Positions 27,236-36,963 are shown, counted from the first letter of the stretch. The stretch is DNA of 64,000 bases from Fortiea sp. LEGE XX443 (GCF_015206815.1 NZ_JADEXZ010000018.1:1-64000); one strand, 5' to 3'. Program-made: numbers and translations. Notes: generated from the sequence alone by a model not told the origin.

Positions 27236-30088
27236 ATGACTCAAATTTCGGAAGACACTGTTAAAGACTTAGTTGCCAAAGAAGGTGTAACTGATAGCGA
27301 GCTAGAAGTTCTAGTTTTAGCTTTAAACGGTAAGTTACCAGCAGAGATTAAGACAATCTTAGGAAGGCAGTCTGAGAATGCAGTGCAGAAAACAATGTCT
27401 CGAATTTATACCAAATTCCGAATTCCTGGTGCCGGTCCTGGAAAACTATCTAAATTGCAGAATATTCTCTTAGATCGCCTTCAAGCCAAGCAAGGTAAGC
27501 GAAAAGTCCTAATTGCTTGGGCTGGTAGTAATAGTAAGCACCAAGCTGAACAAATTCGAGATGTCATTTTTAAGCATCCACAGATTGAAACCTTCATTTT
27601 AGATATTGATGAAAGTTTAAACCCAGCTTGGCTTTCAGACACTGAACAGCTTATTTCAAATATAGACTTTGGTATTCTGTGCTTGCCCAAGGAATGCTTT
27701 GAATACACATGGGTCAATTTCCTTATAGGCTTATTTTATGGAAAACTCCAGAATTTTAGGGTTTTACGCTTCATTAAAAAGGTTAATTTTAAAGCTCCAA
27801 TGTACTATCCCTCAATTGATGGTACAGATAAAAATAATTTAATAGATTTACTGCATGAAATAATCGGTGGGGATGTAGAAGAAGCAAAGGATTGGATTAA
27901 CTACAAACTTTCTACTTCTAACTGGTTTAAAAAAATACTTGAAGAAGAATTAGATGATTTCTATCAAACTGAACTTTCAACAGATGGAATTATCTTAAAA
28001 ACCTTACAGCCAATATTAAAAAATAATGATTTTTATCAAACAAACAAAATATTCCAGCAAGTTATCATTAACGATATTACTAATATAGAGCGACGGATTG
28101 AATTTTTGGTTTCCAATGGCTTAGTTTACAAGATGCCATTAGAGTTATATCCGCGCCATCTTGCTGCTTTGCAGCAAAAGTACCAAGTTCGCGTAAAAGC
28201 AGTGGCAATTGTTGATGGAGTAGAATCTTTTTGGGCAAGTGATGAAGGAGATGAAGTTGCAAAAACTGCTAATCCTGAAAGTGAGAGACTTTTTGTTTTT
28301 TCAAATGAGAGAGATTTTGAAAATAGCTACCATTTTCTACTAAGACACGCCTCTTATTACAAGGTATTTGTAACAACAAAAGATATATATATGCCCTATG
28401 CACAAGAATTTTCTATTAGAGATGTTTCCAATATATTGAATGTTAAGTATTTAGATTCCAATCTACCTACTACAGAATATGCAATTATTGAAAGTAGCGA
28501 TGAAATGTATCAATTAATTGTATGGTACGACCAGGACAATATTAGGGAAAGTAGGAGTATAAGGGTGGTTAATTTCTCTCCTCTAGAGGGTAATATTTCC
28601 CAGTACAAAAAAATTCTCTCAGATTTCTTAGCACGAGCTAATAGGAATAATGAAAAAATATATCAGATCACATTGCAAAATTCAAATCAAAAAATCAAAT
28701 CAGGAAAAGCGCTGGAGCAAATAGTAGCTCAAAAATTTGAACAAATTAGAGATAATCTTTTCAGGAAATCACTAGATGAGTGTCTGAAATATCCAAATAA
28801 ATTGCTAAAAGATTTACAAAAAGTCAGAAATAGCTTAAAGCGTTTAGATGATAAGGATCATGTTATTGAAAAAGCTCTTCAACTTGTACGCGAGAGGCTC
28901 AATTCTCAAACTGCGGCTATTTTTTTATTTTCAAAGGATGGATACTTACATCGTCAGAAAATATTAGGTGTTGATGCAAATAGCTATGAAATTGATGAGA
29001 AATGGTTTGAAGATGAAGCTTATAAACCTGGTGAAAGTTTCACAGGTAAAGCGGCTATTCCTAGTGAAGATAGTTTTGGGAAACCTTACTCAGCGAATGA
29101 TCTGAGTGAAATACTGCTAGATACTAAAAGCAAAGAGAAGTATTCAGAAAAACTTGGAGGTATTTATTCTGCTATTGCTGTTCCTTTAGATGGTGAACAC
29201 AAAACTTTTGGAGTACTTGAGGTTATTAATAAATTTGATCCACTCAGAAAACAACCTATTACAGATTCTGGTTTTTCTCAAGAAGAAATTCATTGGTTAT
29301 CTACAATAGGCTTATCAGTTGCTTCTGCAATATCAAATTTACGAAAAAAAATTCAGGTAAAACTGCTTGGAGATTTGTCAGATTCTTTAGTAGGCTCTTG
29401 TAATAATGATTCTGATATAAAAGAAGCATATAGAAGTGTTGTTCAACGTCTAATTTCAGAGAATACAGCTTTTGAAGTATGTATACTACGAGTAAAAAAT
29501 AAGAAGGGTTTCCTTGAGGTGGTGGATAAAGCAGGTGTTGAGAGAATTATCTGGAACAAAAGATTAGATGAACCTAGAAGTAATGAAGATGGATTAGTGG
29601 GAAATGTCATGAGTATAAAAAAATATGTCATAATTCAAGGAATAAATAATCAAAATATAAAAGAGTTCAAAAATCAGGATTGGATAAGACTTAACGAATT
29701 CAAATCTTTTGGCTGTTTTCCGCTTATCTATAAAGCAGAAGTAGTGGGAGCAATTTCTTTATATACCGGGTACGAATATGATTTTCATCCTGGCTGCCAA
29801 GAATTCTTGCAGAGAGTAGCATCCCTAGTTGCTGCTTTTATAGGAAGAGTAAAAGAGTCAGAGGCTGTGAATCACATAGTCCAAGAACTTGACAATTGCC
29901 CTACTCAATCTATGGATTTATTACAGCTTAAGGAAGAAGAGTTACGTGAGCAATTGTTTGTTGTTCAACAACGTTATGATACTATTCGGCAAAGACTTGG
30001 TGAAACCTTTGGGCATCCACAGGAATCCAATAATTTAGAATCTAGTGAAGAACCTCCTCAAAAGATAGCCACCAAGTACTGTTCTTAA
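27236..30088 (+). CDS. Large HTH / TIR-like / double-GAF signalling protein
   Basis: The 950-residue protein has no close functional name. Residues 15-75 resemble the N-terminal HTH of vWA-MoxR-associated conflict proteins (SELEVLVLALNGKLPAEIKT, then SRIYTKFRIPGAGPGK). Residues 88-180 look TIR-like (KVLIAWAGSNSKHQAEQI, ILCLPKECFEYTWVNF). However, the usual catalytic Glu in the W-x-N-F-E pattern is Leu163, so NAD-cleaving activity is doubtful. Residues about 240-520 are unassigned, with an alpha/beta look. Two GAF sensor domains follow (about 560-715 and 725-885), then a short coiled coil. It could be a ligand-sensing regulator or a conflict-system protein. Codon use is AT-richer than the neighbours. 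Confidence 0.8.
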   Translation: MTQISEDTVKDLVAKEGVTDSELEVLVLALNGKLPAEIKTILGRQSENAVQKTMSRIYTKFRIPGAGPGKLSKLQNILLDRLQAKQGKRKVLIAWAGSNSKHQAEQIRDVIFKHPQIETFILDIDESLNPAWLSDTEQLISNIDFGILCLPKECFEYTWVNFLIGLFYGKLQNFRVLRFIKKVNFKAPMYYPSIDGTDKNNLIDLLHEIIGGDVEEAKDWINYKLSTSNWFKKILEEELDDFYQTELSTDGIILKTLQPILKNNDFYQTNKIFQQVIINDITNIERRIEFLVSNGLVYKMPLELYPRHLAALQQKYQVRVKAVAIVDGVESFWASDEGDEVAKTANPESERLFVFSNERDFENSYHFLLRHASYYKVFVTTKDIYMPYAQEFSIRDVSNILNVKYLDSNLPTTEYAIIESSDEMYQLIVWYDQDNIRESRSIRVVNFSPLEGNISQYKKILSDFLARANRNNEKIYQITLQNSNQKIKSGKALEQIVAQKFEQIRDNLFRKSLDECLKYPNKLLKDLQKVRNSLKRLDDKDHVIEKALQLVRERLNSQTAAIFLFSKDGYLHRQKILGVDANSYEIDEKWFEDEAYKPGESFTGKAAIPSEDSFGKPYSANDLSEILLDTKSKEKYSEKLGGIYSAIAVPLDGEHKTFGVLEVINKFDPLRKQPITDSGFSQEEIHWLSTIGLSVASAISNLRKKIQVKLLGDLSDSLVGSCNNDSDIKEAYRSVVQRLISENTAFEVCILRVKNKKGFLEVVDKAGVERIIWNKRLDEPRSNEDGLVGNVMSIKKYVIIQGINNQNIKEFKNQDWIRLNEFKSFGCFPLIYKAEVVGAISLYTGYEYDFHPGCQEFLQRVASLVAAFIGRVKESEAVNHIVQELDNCPTQSMDLLQLKEEELREQLFVVQQRYDTIRQRLGETFGHPQESNNLESSEEPPQKIATKYCS

Positions 30089-30207
30089 CAATGCTTAATT
30101 AGCTGTACAATCCACTCGTAACCTGCTTACTCCAAGCTTCAGGCGTGTAGTAAAGCTTGTGCTTACCAACAAAGCACTAAACCTTCACTGTGACCTGTTC
30201 TCTTTTA

Positions 30208-30909
30208 CTAAATTGTTTCTGGGTCAATATTTAATTCTCGCAGTTTAGCTGCTAACCTTTCGGCTCGTTCTTGAGCTATTTCTTTTTGTAGGCGTTCTGA
30301 TTCTGCTTCTTCTTCGGGAGTGGGAACTAACTGACCTTCTGGTGTAAAAAATCGCAATAAATTCTCATAAATACCCAAGTATAAACCTAACTGCTGACTC
30401 CACAAATGTCCTTGAGTATTTGCATCTAAAGCTTGGTATTGACCATCGACTAAATGAAACCCAGCAAATTCTTGAGTTTCTGGGTCAAACCAAAAATAAT
30501 CGGGTGTACGGAAGGTGTTTTGGTAAAGTTTTTTCTTCAAATCTTTATCTGTTTTAGCAGTTGATTCCGAAAGAATTTCTAAAATTATGTTAGGATACTT
30601 GCCTTCTTCTTCCCAAACTACCCAACTTTTACGGGTTCTGCGTTCGGTGTCTAGTACAACAAAAAAATCTGGGCCTCGGAAGTCTTCTGTTTTGTGTTTG
30701 TTCCAACTATAGTAGATGGTAAGATTTCCGGCAGTGTAAAAATCATTTCTGTCTCGCCACAACCACTTAAGACATTTTAGTAAGAGCATAATCTGCTCAA
30801 GATGCAGTTCTGTTTCCGAGGGAGGTTCGTCGCTATATAAATCACCTGGGGGAAAGATAACATCTTCTGGAGTCGCTTGAGGAGCGTCTAATTCTTTGGC
30901 GAGGGACAT
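30208..30909 (-). CDS. Uma2-family (DUF820) restriction-endonuclease-like protein
   Basis: The 233-residue protein has the PD-(D/E)xK-like Uma2 core: FRGPDFFVVLDTERR, then YPNIILEILSESTAKTDKDLKKK, YFWFDPETQEFAGFHL and a C-terminal coiled, Glu-rich helix (EAESERLQKEIAQERAERLAAKL). Uma2 proteins are extremely numerous in cyanobacteria and are predicted nucleases of unknown role, often near mobile or accessory DNA. It is convergent with the 950-residue gene and has its own upstream region. Confidence 0.88.
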   Translation of the reverse strand: MSLAKELDAPQATPEDVIFPPGDLYSDEPPSETELHLEQIMLLLKCLKWLWRDRNDFYTAGNLTIYYSWNKHKTEDFRGPDFFVVLDTERRTRKSWVVWEEEGKYPNIILEILSESTAKTDKDLKKKLYQNTFRTPDYFWFDPETQEFAGFHLVDGQYQALDANTQGHLWSQQLGLYLGIYENLLRFFTPEGQLVPTPEEEAESERLQKEIAQERAERLAAKLRELNIDPETI

Positions 30910-31057
30910 GAGGAGATTACTGCATCTGGTAGTGATGGGTTCATTTTAGCTCCTGTATTGTTTGACATTGAAAATGCGATCGCTAAACTTTGCGTTCTCT
31001 CTAAGAGACCACAGGCAAAAAAGCACCTGCTAAAATCTACTTCAGAATGTGCCTAAT

Positions 31058-31077
31058 GTACCATTTGAATGGTACAA
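31058..31077. promoter_or_regulatory. Short palindrome upstream of the DUF5895-like gene
   Basis: TGTACCATTTGAATGGTACA is a perfect inverted repeat (8-bp arms, 4-nt spacer). It overlaps the earliest possible ATG (31069) of the next gene, arguing that translation starts downstream at 31153 and that this site is an operator or promoter element. Confidence 0.45.
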
Positions 31078-31152
31078 ATGAGAGATACGATTCCCAGCAT
31101 CAGCGCTATAACGGTAAACTTGTATCGCAAAACCCACCTACAGCCTAAAACG

Positions 31153-32022
31153 ATGAAAGCATCTGCTAAGTTCGACTTTGAAGACGAGAAATTTAATGCA
31201 CCGCCTTCTCAAGTCATCCCCTGGTGTCAGATGATTAATCCTCGGTATGGCAGTGATGGTATGCAAACCTATGGTCTTGCAATCAAGCTAGATAATGCAA
31301 ATGCTGTGGGTTTTCAGCCAGATGAAAATTGGCAGCAAGTAGAGCATGAATTTAGCTCTGGTGTCGAAACAGTTTTTATGACTACAACTCCGCGCTTGGT
31401 GATAGTGCGCCGTGGGCCTTTGTCAGTCAAAGATCGAGAAACTGGCATTAAATTAGGTACGCTGAAAGAAAATTATGATGCCTTTTTAGCTGACAAACTT
31501 AAATTTAAAACTTTTACTCGCTATTTAATTTTTTTAGTCAGCGAAAATAAAAAATTTTTACATGAATTGCCACTGCAATTAACTCTCAATGGTGCAGCAG
31601 GAGCAAGTTTCAGCAAAACTTATTGTGAATTTCAGCAAGGTAAAGTCGTCAGTGGTTTTGTTTGTGAATTAGAAAGAGCTTATGCAATATACCGCAAGCA
31701 ACCACTAACTCCAAAAGGGCCATTATTCCACGCGCATGGAATTTTCTGCCCCATAATCGAGTGTGAAGAAAGAGGTATTGAACCCAATACAGTGCTAGTT
31801 GCTTCTACTGTGGACTACAAACATCCAACAGTTGGAACATTAACACAATATCTTATTGCTTCTGATGCTCCTGAGTCTACAATTATTTGCAAATATTTTG
31901 AAGAATACAAAGAATTTGGTAAGGAACCTGTAAGAACAGAAACCAGTAAAATATCTATGGCAGGTGTTTCCAGTTCCTATATTTATGCTGATGAAGAGGA
32001 TTTTGCCTATCCGCCCTACTAA
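31153..32022 (+). CDS. DUF5895-like uncharacterised protein
   Basis: From the preferred ATG at 31153 the protein has 289 residues (317 from 31069). The pattern FDFEDEKFNAPPSQVIPWCQ, NPRYGSDGMQTYGLAIK, RLVIVRRGPLSVKDRETGI and FCPIIECEERG resembles a family I recall as DUF5895, found mostly in filamentous cyanobacteria and often on plasmids. It is soluble, with no signal peptide. A start at 31153 leaves the palindrome at 31058-31077 outside the coding region. Function is unknown; the family name is from memory. Confidence 0.78.
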   Translation: MKASAKFDFEDEKFNAPPSQVIPWCQMINPRYGSDGMQTYGLAIKLDNANAVGFQPDENWQQVEHEFSSGVETVFMTTTPRLVIVRRGPLSVKDRETGIKLGTLKENYDAFLADKLKFKTFTRYLIFLVSENKKFLHELPLQLTLNGAAGASFSKTYCEFQQGKVVSGFVCELERAYAIYRKQPLTPKGPLFHAHGIFCPIIECEERGIEPNTVLVASTVDYKHPTVGTLTQYLIASDAPESTIICKYFEEYKEFGKEPVRTETSKISMAGVSSSYIYADEEDFAYPPY

Positions 32023-32377
32023 CAGAGCTTTTCACGAGTGACTATAGTCACTTAAGTTGTTTGATTCTCAAACCACGAATCATTAGTAGACAAAAAAGAA
32101 AATAGGGAACATTCAAAAAGTATCGAGTCTTACTTTCAGGACTTACGCAAAATTATGGAAAAACGAACCGCAAAGGACACAAAGGACACGAAGTTAAGAG
32201 GGTTTCAGAGAGTTATTGCGTAAGTCCTAACTTTGATTCTCATACTTCAATAGATATGCTGGTATTAAATTTAGCTGTGCCTCTCAATTTCTAATATTTC
32301 TTCAACCTGCATAAATATTTGGTGAAGCTGCAATTCATCCTGCCAGCAAAACACTATTAATTGAGGTTAATAATGCC
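32023..32377. other. Intergenic region holding one short inverted-repeat element
   Basis: Apart from the element at 32138-32228 I see only AT-rich sequence and the presumed promoter of the SLH-glycosidase gene. No small ORF with a ribosome site was found. Confidence 0.4.
32138..32228. repeat. 91-bp element with 13-bp perfect terminal inverted repeats (family D)
   Basis: AGGACTTACGCAA (32138-32150) and TTGCGTAAGTCCT (32216-32228) are perfect inverted ends. The interior carries AAACGAACCGCAAAGGACAC, a repeat core familiar from Nostoc-type genomes. A lone copy of the same end, AGGACTTACGCAA, occurs near 16272, and a degenerate one (GAACTTACGCAAC) near 56281. Confidence 0.75.
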
Positions 32378-34405
32378 ATGATTAAGGCCTACAAATTGAC
32401 TTTATCCCTGGTAGTTTTAACATCTCTAGAAATAACACCCTTAGAATTAGCGCAAAGTACACCTACTGATATTAAAAGTAACTGGTCGCAATCATGTATT
32501 ATCAAACTATCCGAGCAAGGCATCATTAGTGGATATCCAGATGGCACTTTTCGGCCTAATGCTCTTGTAACTCGCGCAGAGTTTGCAATGATGGTGAGTA
32601 AGGCTTTTCCTAAAGCTAAAAAAATGCGTGATCCAGTCCAGTTTGTCGATGTACCCTCGAATTACTGGGCTGATAATGGGATTAAACAAGCTTCTCAAAC
32701 AGGATTTATATCAGGTTATCCTAATCAAATTTTCAATCCTAACCAAAATATTCCCCGCGCTCAAATCTTAGTCGCTTTGGCAAGTGGGTTAAAATATTCT
32801 ACGACTACACCTGTAATTACAACTTTAAATGCTAATTTTATTGATGCAAATCAAATTCCTGATTATGCACAAAAAGGGATAGCAGCTGCAACTGAAAAAC
32901 AACTTGTCGTTAACTATCCTGATGTTAAATTACTCAATCCTAATCGATTAGCAAATCGGGCTGAAGTATCTGCTCTGTTGTGTCAAGCTTTAGCAAATTC
33001 TAAACAAGCTGGTAGTATTTCAGAAAAGTATATTGCAGGTGGTGCTATCTCTTCATCGTCGATATTTGTCACAGTTCAACAAGGCGCAAGACAAAAATTT
33101 CAAGGCTTAGGATTTAGTTCAACTGTTGGTGGTGGTAGAGGATACGCGAAGTTAACACAGCCACAAAAAAATAAACTGCAAAAATTGCTGTGTACAGATG
33201 CCAAATTTAAGATTGTCAGGCTATGGTTCAAACCAGATAAATACGCGCCGCAGCCTGGCATAGAAGACATGTCTGTATTTGTAAATCCTTACGTAAAATC
33301 AGGATTTATTTCTGATGCTTTGGCAAATGGTTGCACTACACTTTTGATAGGGCCGGATAGAATTCCTGATTATATGGCAGCGTCTAATAGTAGGTATATT
33401 CAAGATTCTCAAATCAAAAATTATGCCGCGCTTTTGGTGAATTTGATAGATGACTTGAAACAAAATTATAAAATTAAAATTCATGCCACAGGTATACTTA
33501 ATGAACCGAATGATGGGCGAATAAGGATCTCAGATGCTCAGTGGCCAATCATGATTCAAACCCTGCGCCAACAACTGGATCATCGTGGTTTGAAAGATGT
33601 GAAAATAGTTACCCCAGAACTAGCTAACGGTGATGCTGTGGCTGTGCGAATTATCAAAGCTATAAAAAATGCTCCGAAAGCGTGGAAAGATTTAGCAGCC
33701 ATTTCGACTCATTCTTATAATATGGCAGCAACACCAGCGATCGCTAAATTTATTGAGGGAACAGATAAGGAGTACTGGATTACAGAGGTTGGAACTAATG
33801 GTAAGGAAGAACCAGGAAATGCTTTAAATGCTGCTTCTGCAGCTGCTCGCTTTCTGAGCGATATGAATAATCGAGTAACTCACTGGATTTGGTTTATTGG
33901 ACATGCAAAAGCAGATCCTCGTGATAATGCTACACGCATAATCCGTTATTCTTTAGATCCATTTCAATATGATTTGTTCCAGAAATATTATTATCTCCAG
34001 CAATTAAGTCAAACATTTGACATCGGAGCCGGATTTAGGAGAAGTATTAGTTCTCTTGACAAAAGCATGACTTGGACTTTCGGTAAAAAACCGCGTATTA
34101 CTGTCGCATCTGCGAAAAACCTTGATGGTTCGTGGGGAATAGCCATCAGTAACTATACGGCTGAGAGATTTGCTGATCCTGTTATTTCAAAATGGGAAAA
34201 AACGCAAGGTGGCTATGCAGCCAAAAGTTTTGAAGTGACAGTATATGTAGAAGAACTTGCTCAAGCTGGAGACATCAAAATGCGGATGTATCGCTCAAAC
34301 AGCAATATAAATAATAAATATATAGGCGCTCGCGTCATGCGTAAAGGCAGAATTACGATTCCAAAAGTAGAAAGTTTGGATTTAATTACTCTGCGTAGTC
34401 GGTAG
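32378..34405 (+). CDS. SLH-domain protein with clan-A glycoside hydrolase domain
   Basis: The 675-residue exported protein has an N-terminal signal (to about residue 25) and three S-layer-homology repeats (about 35-205; motifs GYPDGTFRPN, TRAEF, YWADNGI). These bind the cell-wall polymer. A TIM-barrel glycosidase domain (about 230-600) has the acid/base Glu376 in GILNEPND and nucleophile Glu470 in WITEVGTNG, the GH30/GH5-like (clan A) arrangement. A C-terminal beta domain follows. It should sit at the cell surface and cleave a polysaccharide, perhaps sheath or envelope glycan. The substrate is unknown. A hairpin terminator follows at 34427-34459. Confidence 0.87.
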   Translation: MIKAYKLTLSLVVLTSLEITPLELAQSTPTDIKSNWSQSCIIKLSEQGIISGYPDGTFRPNALVTRAEFAMMVSKAFPKAKKMRDPVQFVDVPSNYWADNGIKQASQTGFISGYPNQIFNPNQNIPRAQILVALASGLKYSTTTPVITTLNANFIDANQIPDYAQKGIAAATEKQLVVNYPDVKLLNPNRLANRAEVSALLCQALANSKQAGSISEKYIAGGAISSSSIFVTVQQGARQKFQGLGFSSTVGGGRGYAKLTQPQKNKLQKLLCTDAKFKIVRLWFKPDKYAPQPGIEDMSVFVNPYVKSGFISDALANGCTTLLIGPDRIPDYMAASNSRYIQDSQIKNYAALLVNLIDDLKQNYKIKIHATGILNEPNDGRIRISDAQWPIMIQTLRQQLDHRGLKDVKIVTPELANGDAVAVRIIKAIKNAPKAWKDLAAISTHSYNMAATPAIAKFIEGTDKEYWITEVGTNGKEEPGNALNAASAAARFLSDMNNRVTHWIWFIGHAKADPRDNATRIIRYSLDPFQYDLFQKYYYLQQLSQTFDIGAGFRRSISSLDKSMTWTFGKKPRITVASAKNLDGSWGIAISNYTAERFADPVISKWEKTQGGYAAKSFEVTVYVEELAQAGDIKMRMYRSNSNINNKYIGARVMRKGRITIPKVESLDLITLRSR

Positions 34406-34426
34406 AAACGTTGCAATTGAATAACA

Positions 34427-34459
34427 AGATCCCCGACTTTTTCAAAAAATCGGGGATCT
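34427..34459. terminator. Hairpin terminator between convergent genes
   Basis: AGATCCCCGA (34427-34436) pairs with TCGGGGATCT (34450-34459), with T- and A-rich loop sequence. It separates the SLH-glycosidase gene from mltA. Confidence 0.7.
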
Positions 34460-34481
34460 GAGTCTCTCTACAAATCCATAT

Positions 34482-35723
34482 CTATTTTTTCAGCAGTAAA
34501 TAATATAGTGAACCATTGCCACCTGTAACACCAGCGCGATCGCCTGCTAGTTTACCAGTTCCCATAAAATAGTCTACCCGTCCAGGGCCTTTAATGGCAC
34601 TGCCTGTATCTTGATCAAGTACAAAGCGGCTAACGGTGCGATACTCTAATTTACCCCCAGCAGCCGGATAAGGTAAGGAAGTATTGATCAGCGCTAATGC
34701 ACCCGGAGGCATAATTGATTTATCTGTGGCAATGGAACGTTCTGCTGTCACAGGGACATTCAGACTACCAGTAGCTTTTCTACCACTAGTTTCTTTGAAG
34801 AAAATAAAGCGTTCCCAACGGGGTAAATAATTATTCAACTCTAGAGGATTTTGCTGGAAGTAACTAATTAGACGCGGCATTGTTAATCCACTGAGTGGTA
34901 ATTTACCATCTTTGGCTAATTCTCCGCCGATACTAGTCCAAGGATAATCAGTTCCCCCGGCGTAACCCACAGAAGTAGTCTTACCATTGGTTAACTTGAT
35001 TTGAGCAGAACCTTGGATGTGTATCAAGTATGCGTCTAAGCGATCGCGGAACCAGAGAATTTCTAAACCGCGCAACTGGCTTTTGTCTCCCAACAAACCA
35101 TCTTTTCCTTCCAAATTAATCCTATTTGGGTGAGGTTTAGCCCATTGGTCGAAATTCTGCGGTAGTCGATAAAGGGGATACTTATATATAGAAGTCCTAA
35201 CGCGACTTGCTTGATAAACAGGCTCATAATAAGCAGTAAATTTAACAGTACCCTTGCCATCATTGCCCACAGACTTATAAAACACAAACTCTCGACGGAT
35301 AGCAGCTTGGAGTTGGGTTGCAGATTTAGCAGTTGCAACTATTTGCCGAAAACGCAGCAAACTGCGACGCACGCGATCGCTTGTAATTCCTGGAACCGGA
35401 TAATTTTTATAGGAGGCGATCGCGCTATCTTTTGCCAAATAACGTAAACTGTTGTCAATGGCGGCTAAGACAGCCTTGCGATCACCTGGTTTACCTTTAC
35501 TACCAAAAATTTGCTCATCCCATCCCAAGCAAGTAGACACAGGCTTACAAGTATTACCGATGTTGATTGGTTGGAGTGGTAATTGTAACTCCGGTGGAGT
35601 GCTTGGCTGTGTTGGTAACGGTACAGGTAATGTTATTGTAGGAACTTGAGCAACAGCTGGCCAAATTGTGCTTACAAGGGCAATTCCCAGACTCAAAGAA
35701 GCCAAAGCAAGGGTTTTTCTCAT
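34482..35723 (-). CDS. mltA: Membrane-bound lytic murein transglycosylase A
   Basis: The 413-residue protein has a signal peptide (MRKTLALASLSLGIALVSTI, cleavage near AVAQ) and a proline-rich linker. An MltA barrel follows (FTAYYEPVYQASRVRT, LEGKDGLLGDKSQLRGLEILWFRDRLDAYLIHIQGSAQI, split here), then a C-terminal 3D domain (VLDQDTGSAIKGPGRVDYFMG). The conserved catalytic Asp lies in the terminal GRVDYF segment. It cleaves peptidoglycan between MurNAc and GlcNAc, forming 1,6-anhydroMurNAc. No lipobox Cys is visible, so it may be secreted rather than a lipoprotein. It starts 3 bp after the upstream 84-residue gene, which implies translational coupling. Confidence 0.93.
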   Translation of the reverse strand: MRKTLALASLSLGIALVSTIWPAVAQVPTITLPVPLPTQPSTPPELQLPLQPINIGNTCKPVSTCLGWDEQIFGSKGKPGDRKAVLAAIDNSLRYLAKDSAIASYKNYPVPGITSDRVRRSLLRFRQIVATAKSATQLQAAIRREFVFYKSVGNDGKGTVKFTAYYEPVYQASRVRTSIYKYPLYRLPQNFDQWAKPHPNRINLEGKDGLLGDKSQLRGLEILWFRDRLDAYLIHIQGSAQIKLTNGKTTSVGYAGGTDYPWTSIGGELAKDGKLPLSGLTMPRLISYFQQNPLELNNYLPRWERFIFFKETSGRKATGSLNVPVTAERSIATDKSIMPPGALALINTSLPYPAAGGKLEYRTVSRFVLDQDTGSAIKGPGRVDYFMGTGKLAGDRAGVTGGNGSLYYLLLKK

Positions 35724-35726
35724 GAT

Positions 35727-35981
35727 TTAGTCGTATCTTTCAACACTAGAGCTAAACAGTGGTTCTACCCGGATTGCGACAATCCGAGATGGGCGGACAA
35801 CCATATACTCTCCTTGAATATTCTTGATCGGTACGCTAATAAAGTCATTCGAGGCCGACTTGGGAACAAGTTCGCCACTATACCATTTTTGGAATTCTTG
35901 AATAGTCGGAAAACGTACTTCTTCACGATGACCATTTTCCAGCAAGAGGTAGACAGCATATTCGTTCGGTGTTCTAGGCAT
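35727..35981 (-). CDS. Small conserved protein upstream of mltA
   Basis: The 84-residue protein (MPRTPNEYAVYLLLENGHRE, ending near VRPSRIVAIRVEP) has an alternating strand/helix pattern and no signal or membrane segment. Its stop lies 3 bp before the mltA start, so the two genes form an operon. I do not recognise the family. Other ORFs across this stretch in different frames are shadows. Confidence 0.72.
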   Translation of the reverse strand: MPRTPNEYAVYLLLENGHREEVRFPTIQEFQKWYSGELVPKSASNDFISVPIKNIQGEYMVVRPSRIVAIRVEPLFSSSVERYD

Positions 35982-36277
35982 AAAGTTGAATCATGATAAA
36001 TATGTTCAACCCATGTTAACCACGTCACCCCAGAATGAAAAGGGTAAGCATACGGGAGCAAGAAAAGCTGACTGGAGAGTTTTGCATTAATCAACCATGA
36101 GTTACTACTCCTATGTCTTAAGTTTGATTGTCCCTCTAGACGGCCAATACTTGAACCTGTTCCTGAAAAAGTTGCTGAGTAGAAGTGTGAAATTAACAGA
36201 TGGTATAAATTGCGATCGCTCACAATTAAGTATTAAAGTCTGATAAGGTTGAATACTGAACGTTAAATTTCAATATT

Positions 36278-36910
36278 ATGTACATTCCAAATGCCTTTCG
36301 AGAAGAAGACTTTGAGAAATTAGTAGCCTTCATGGGTGGCAATAGTTTTGCTACATTAATATCGATTCAAAATAATTTTCCTGTTGCTTCCCACATTCCA
36401 TTTGTAATCACTGTGCAGAACAATGTTGTCAAGCTAACAGGTCATCTTGCCAAACAAAATCCACAGTGGCAGTTTTTTGGTATGAGTGAATCACTGGCTG
36501 TGTTCACTGGGCCTCATGCTTATATTTCACCATCCTTATATGAAAAGCGCGAGAGTGTACCAACCTGGAACTATATCGCTGTTCATGCTTACGGTATTCC
36601 GCAACTTATTACTCTCAGTGACTCACCGGAACTAATGGATAATATGATAGATGAAATGATCGATACCTATGGTGCTGATTACAAATCACACTGGCACAGC
36701 TTATCTGACAACTTTCGCCAGGGAATGATGAACGGGATTGTGGGTTTTGAAATGACAGTTACCCGACTAGAAGGGAAGTATAAACTTAGCCAAAATCGCA
36801 GCTTTACAGACCAATATAATGTTGCTCATGCCCTGCTACAAAATGCAGATCCAGACGCTCAAGCTATAGGTTCAGCTATGCAAACTAATTTGGAAATCAA
36901 TCAACAGTAA
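36278..36910 (+). CDS. PaiB-family FMN-binding protein
   Basis: The 210-residue protein has the PaiB pattern: MYIPNAFREED, LISIQNNFPVASHIPF, LTGHLAKQNPQW, FTGPHAYISPSLYE and VPTWNYIAVHAYG. These are split-barrel flavin-binding proteins named as negative transcriptional regulators in Bacillus. They have no obvious DNA-binding domain and may act as flavin enzymes. It stands alone, followed after 53 bp by the broken RNase D gene. Confidence 0.88.
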   Translation: MYIPNAFREEDFEKLVAFMGGNSFATLISIQNNFPVASHIPFVITVQNNVVKLTGHLAKQNPQWQFFGMSESLAVFTGPHAYISPSLYEKRESVPTWNYIAVHAYGIPQLITLSDSPELMDNMIDEMIDTYGADYKSHWHSLSDNFRQGMMNGIVGFEMTVTRLEGKYKLSQNRSFTDQYNVAHALLQNADPDAQAIGSAMQTNLEINQQ

Positions 36911-36963
36911 TAACAGTAAATTTCAATTAACAATAACAATATAAACCTCAATAAAAATTAGCA

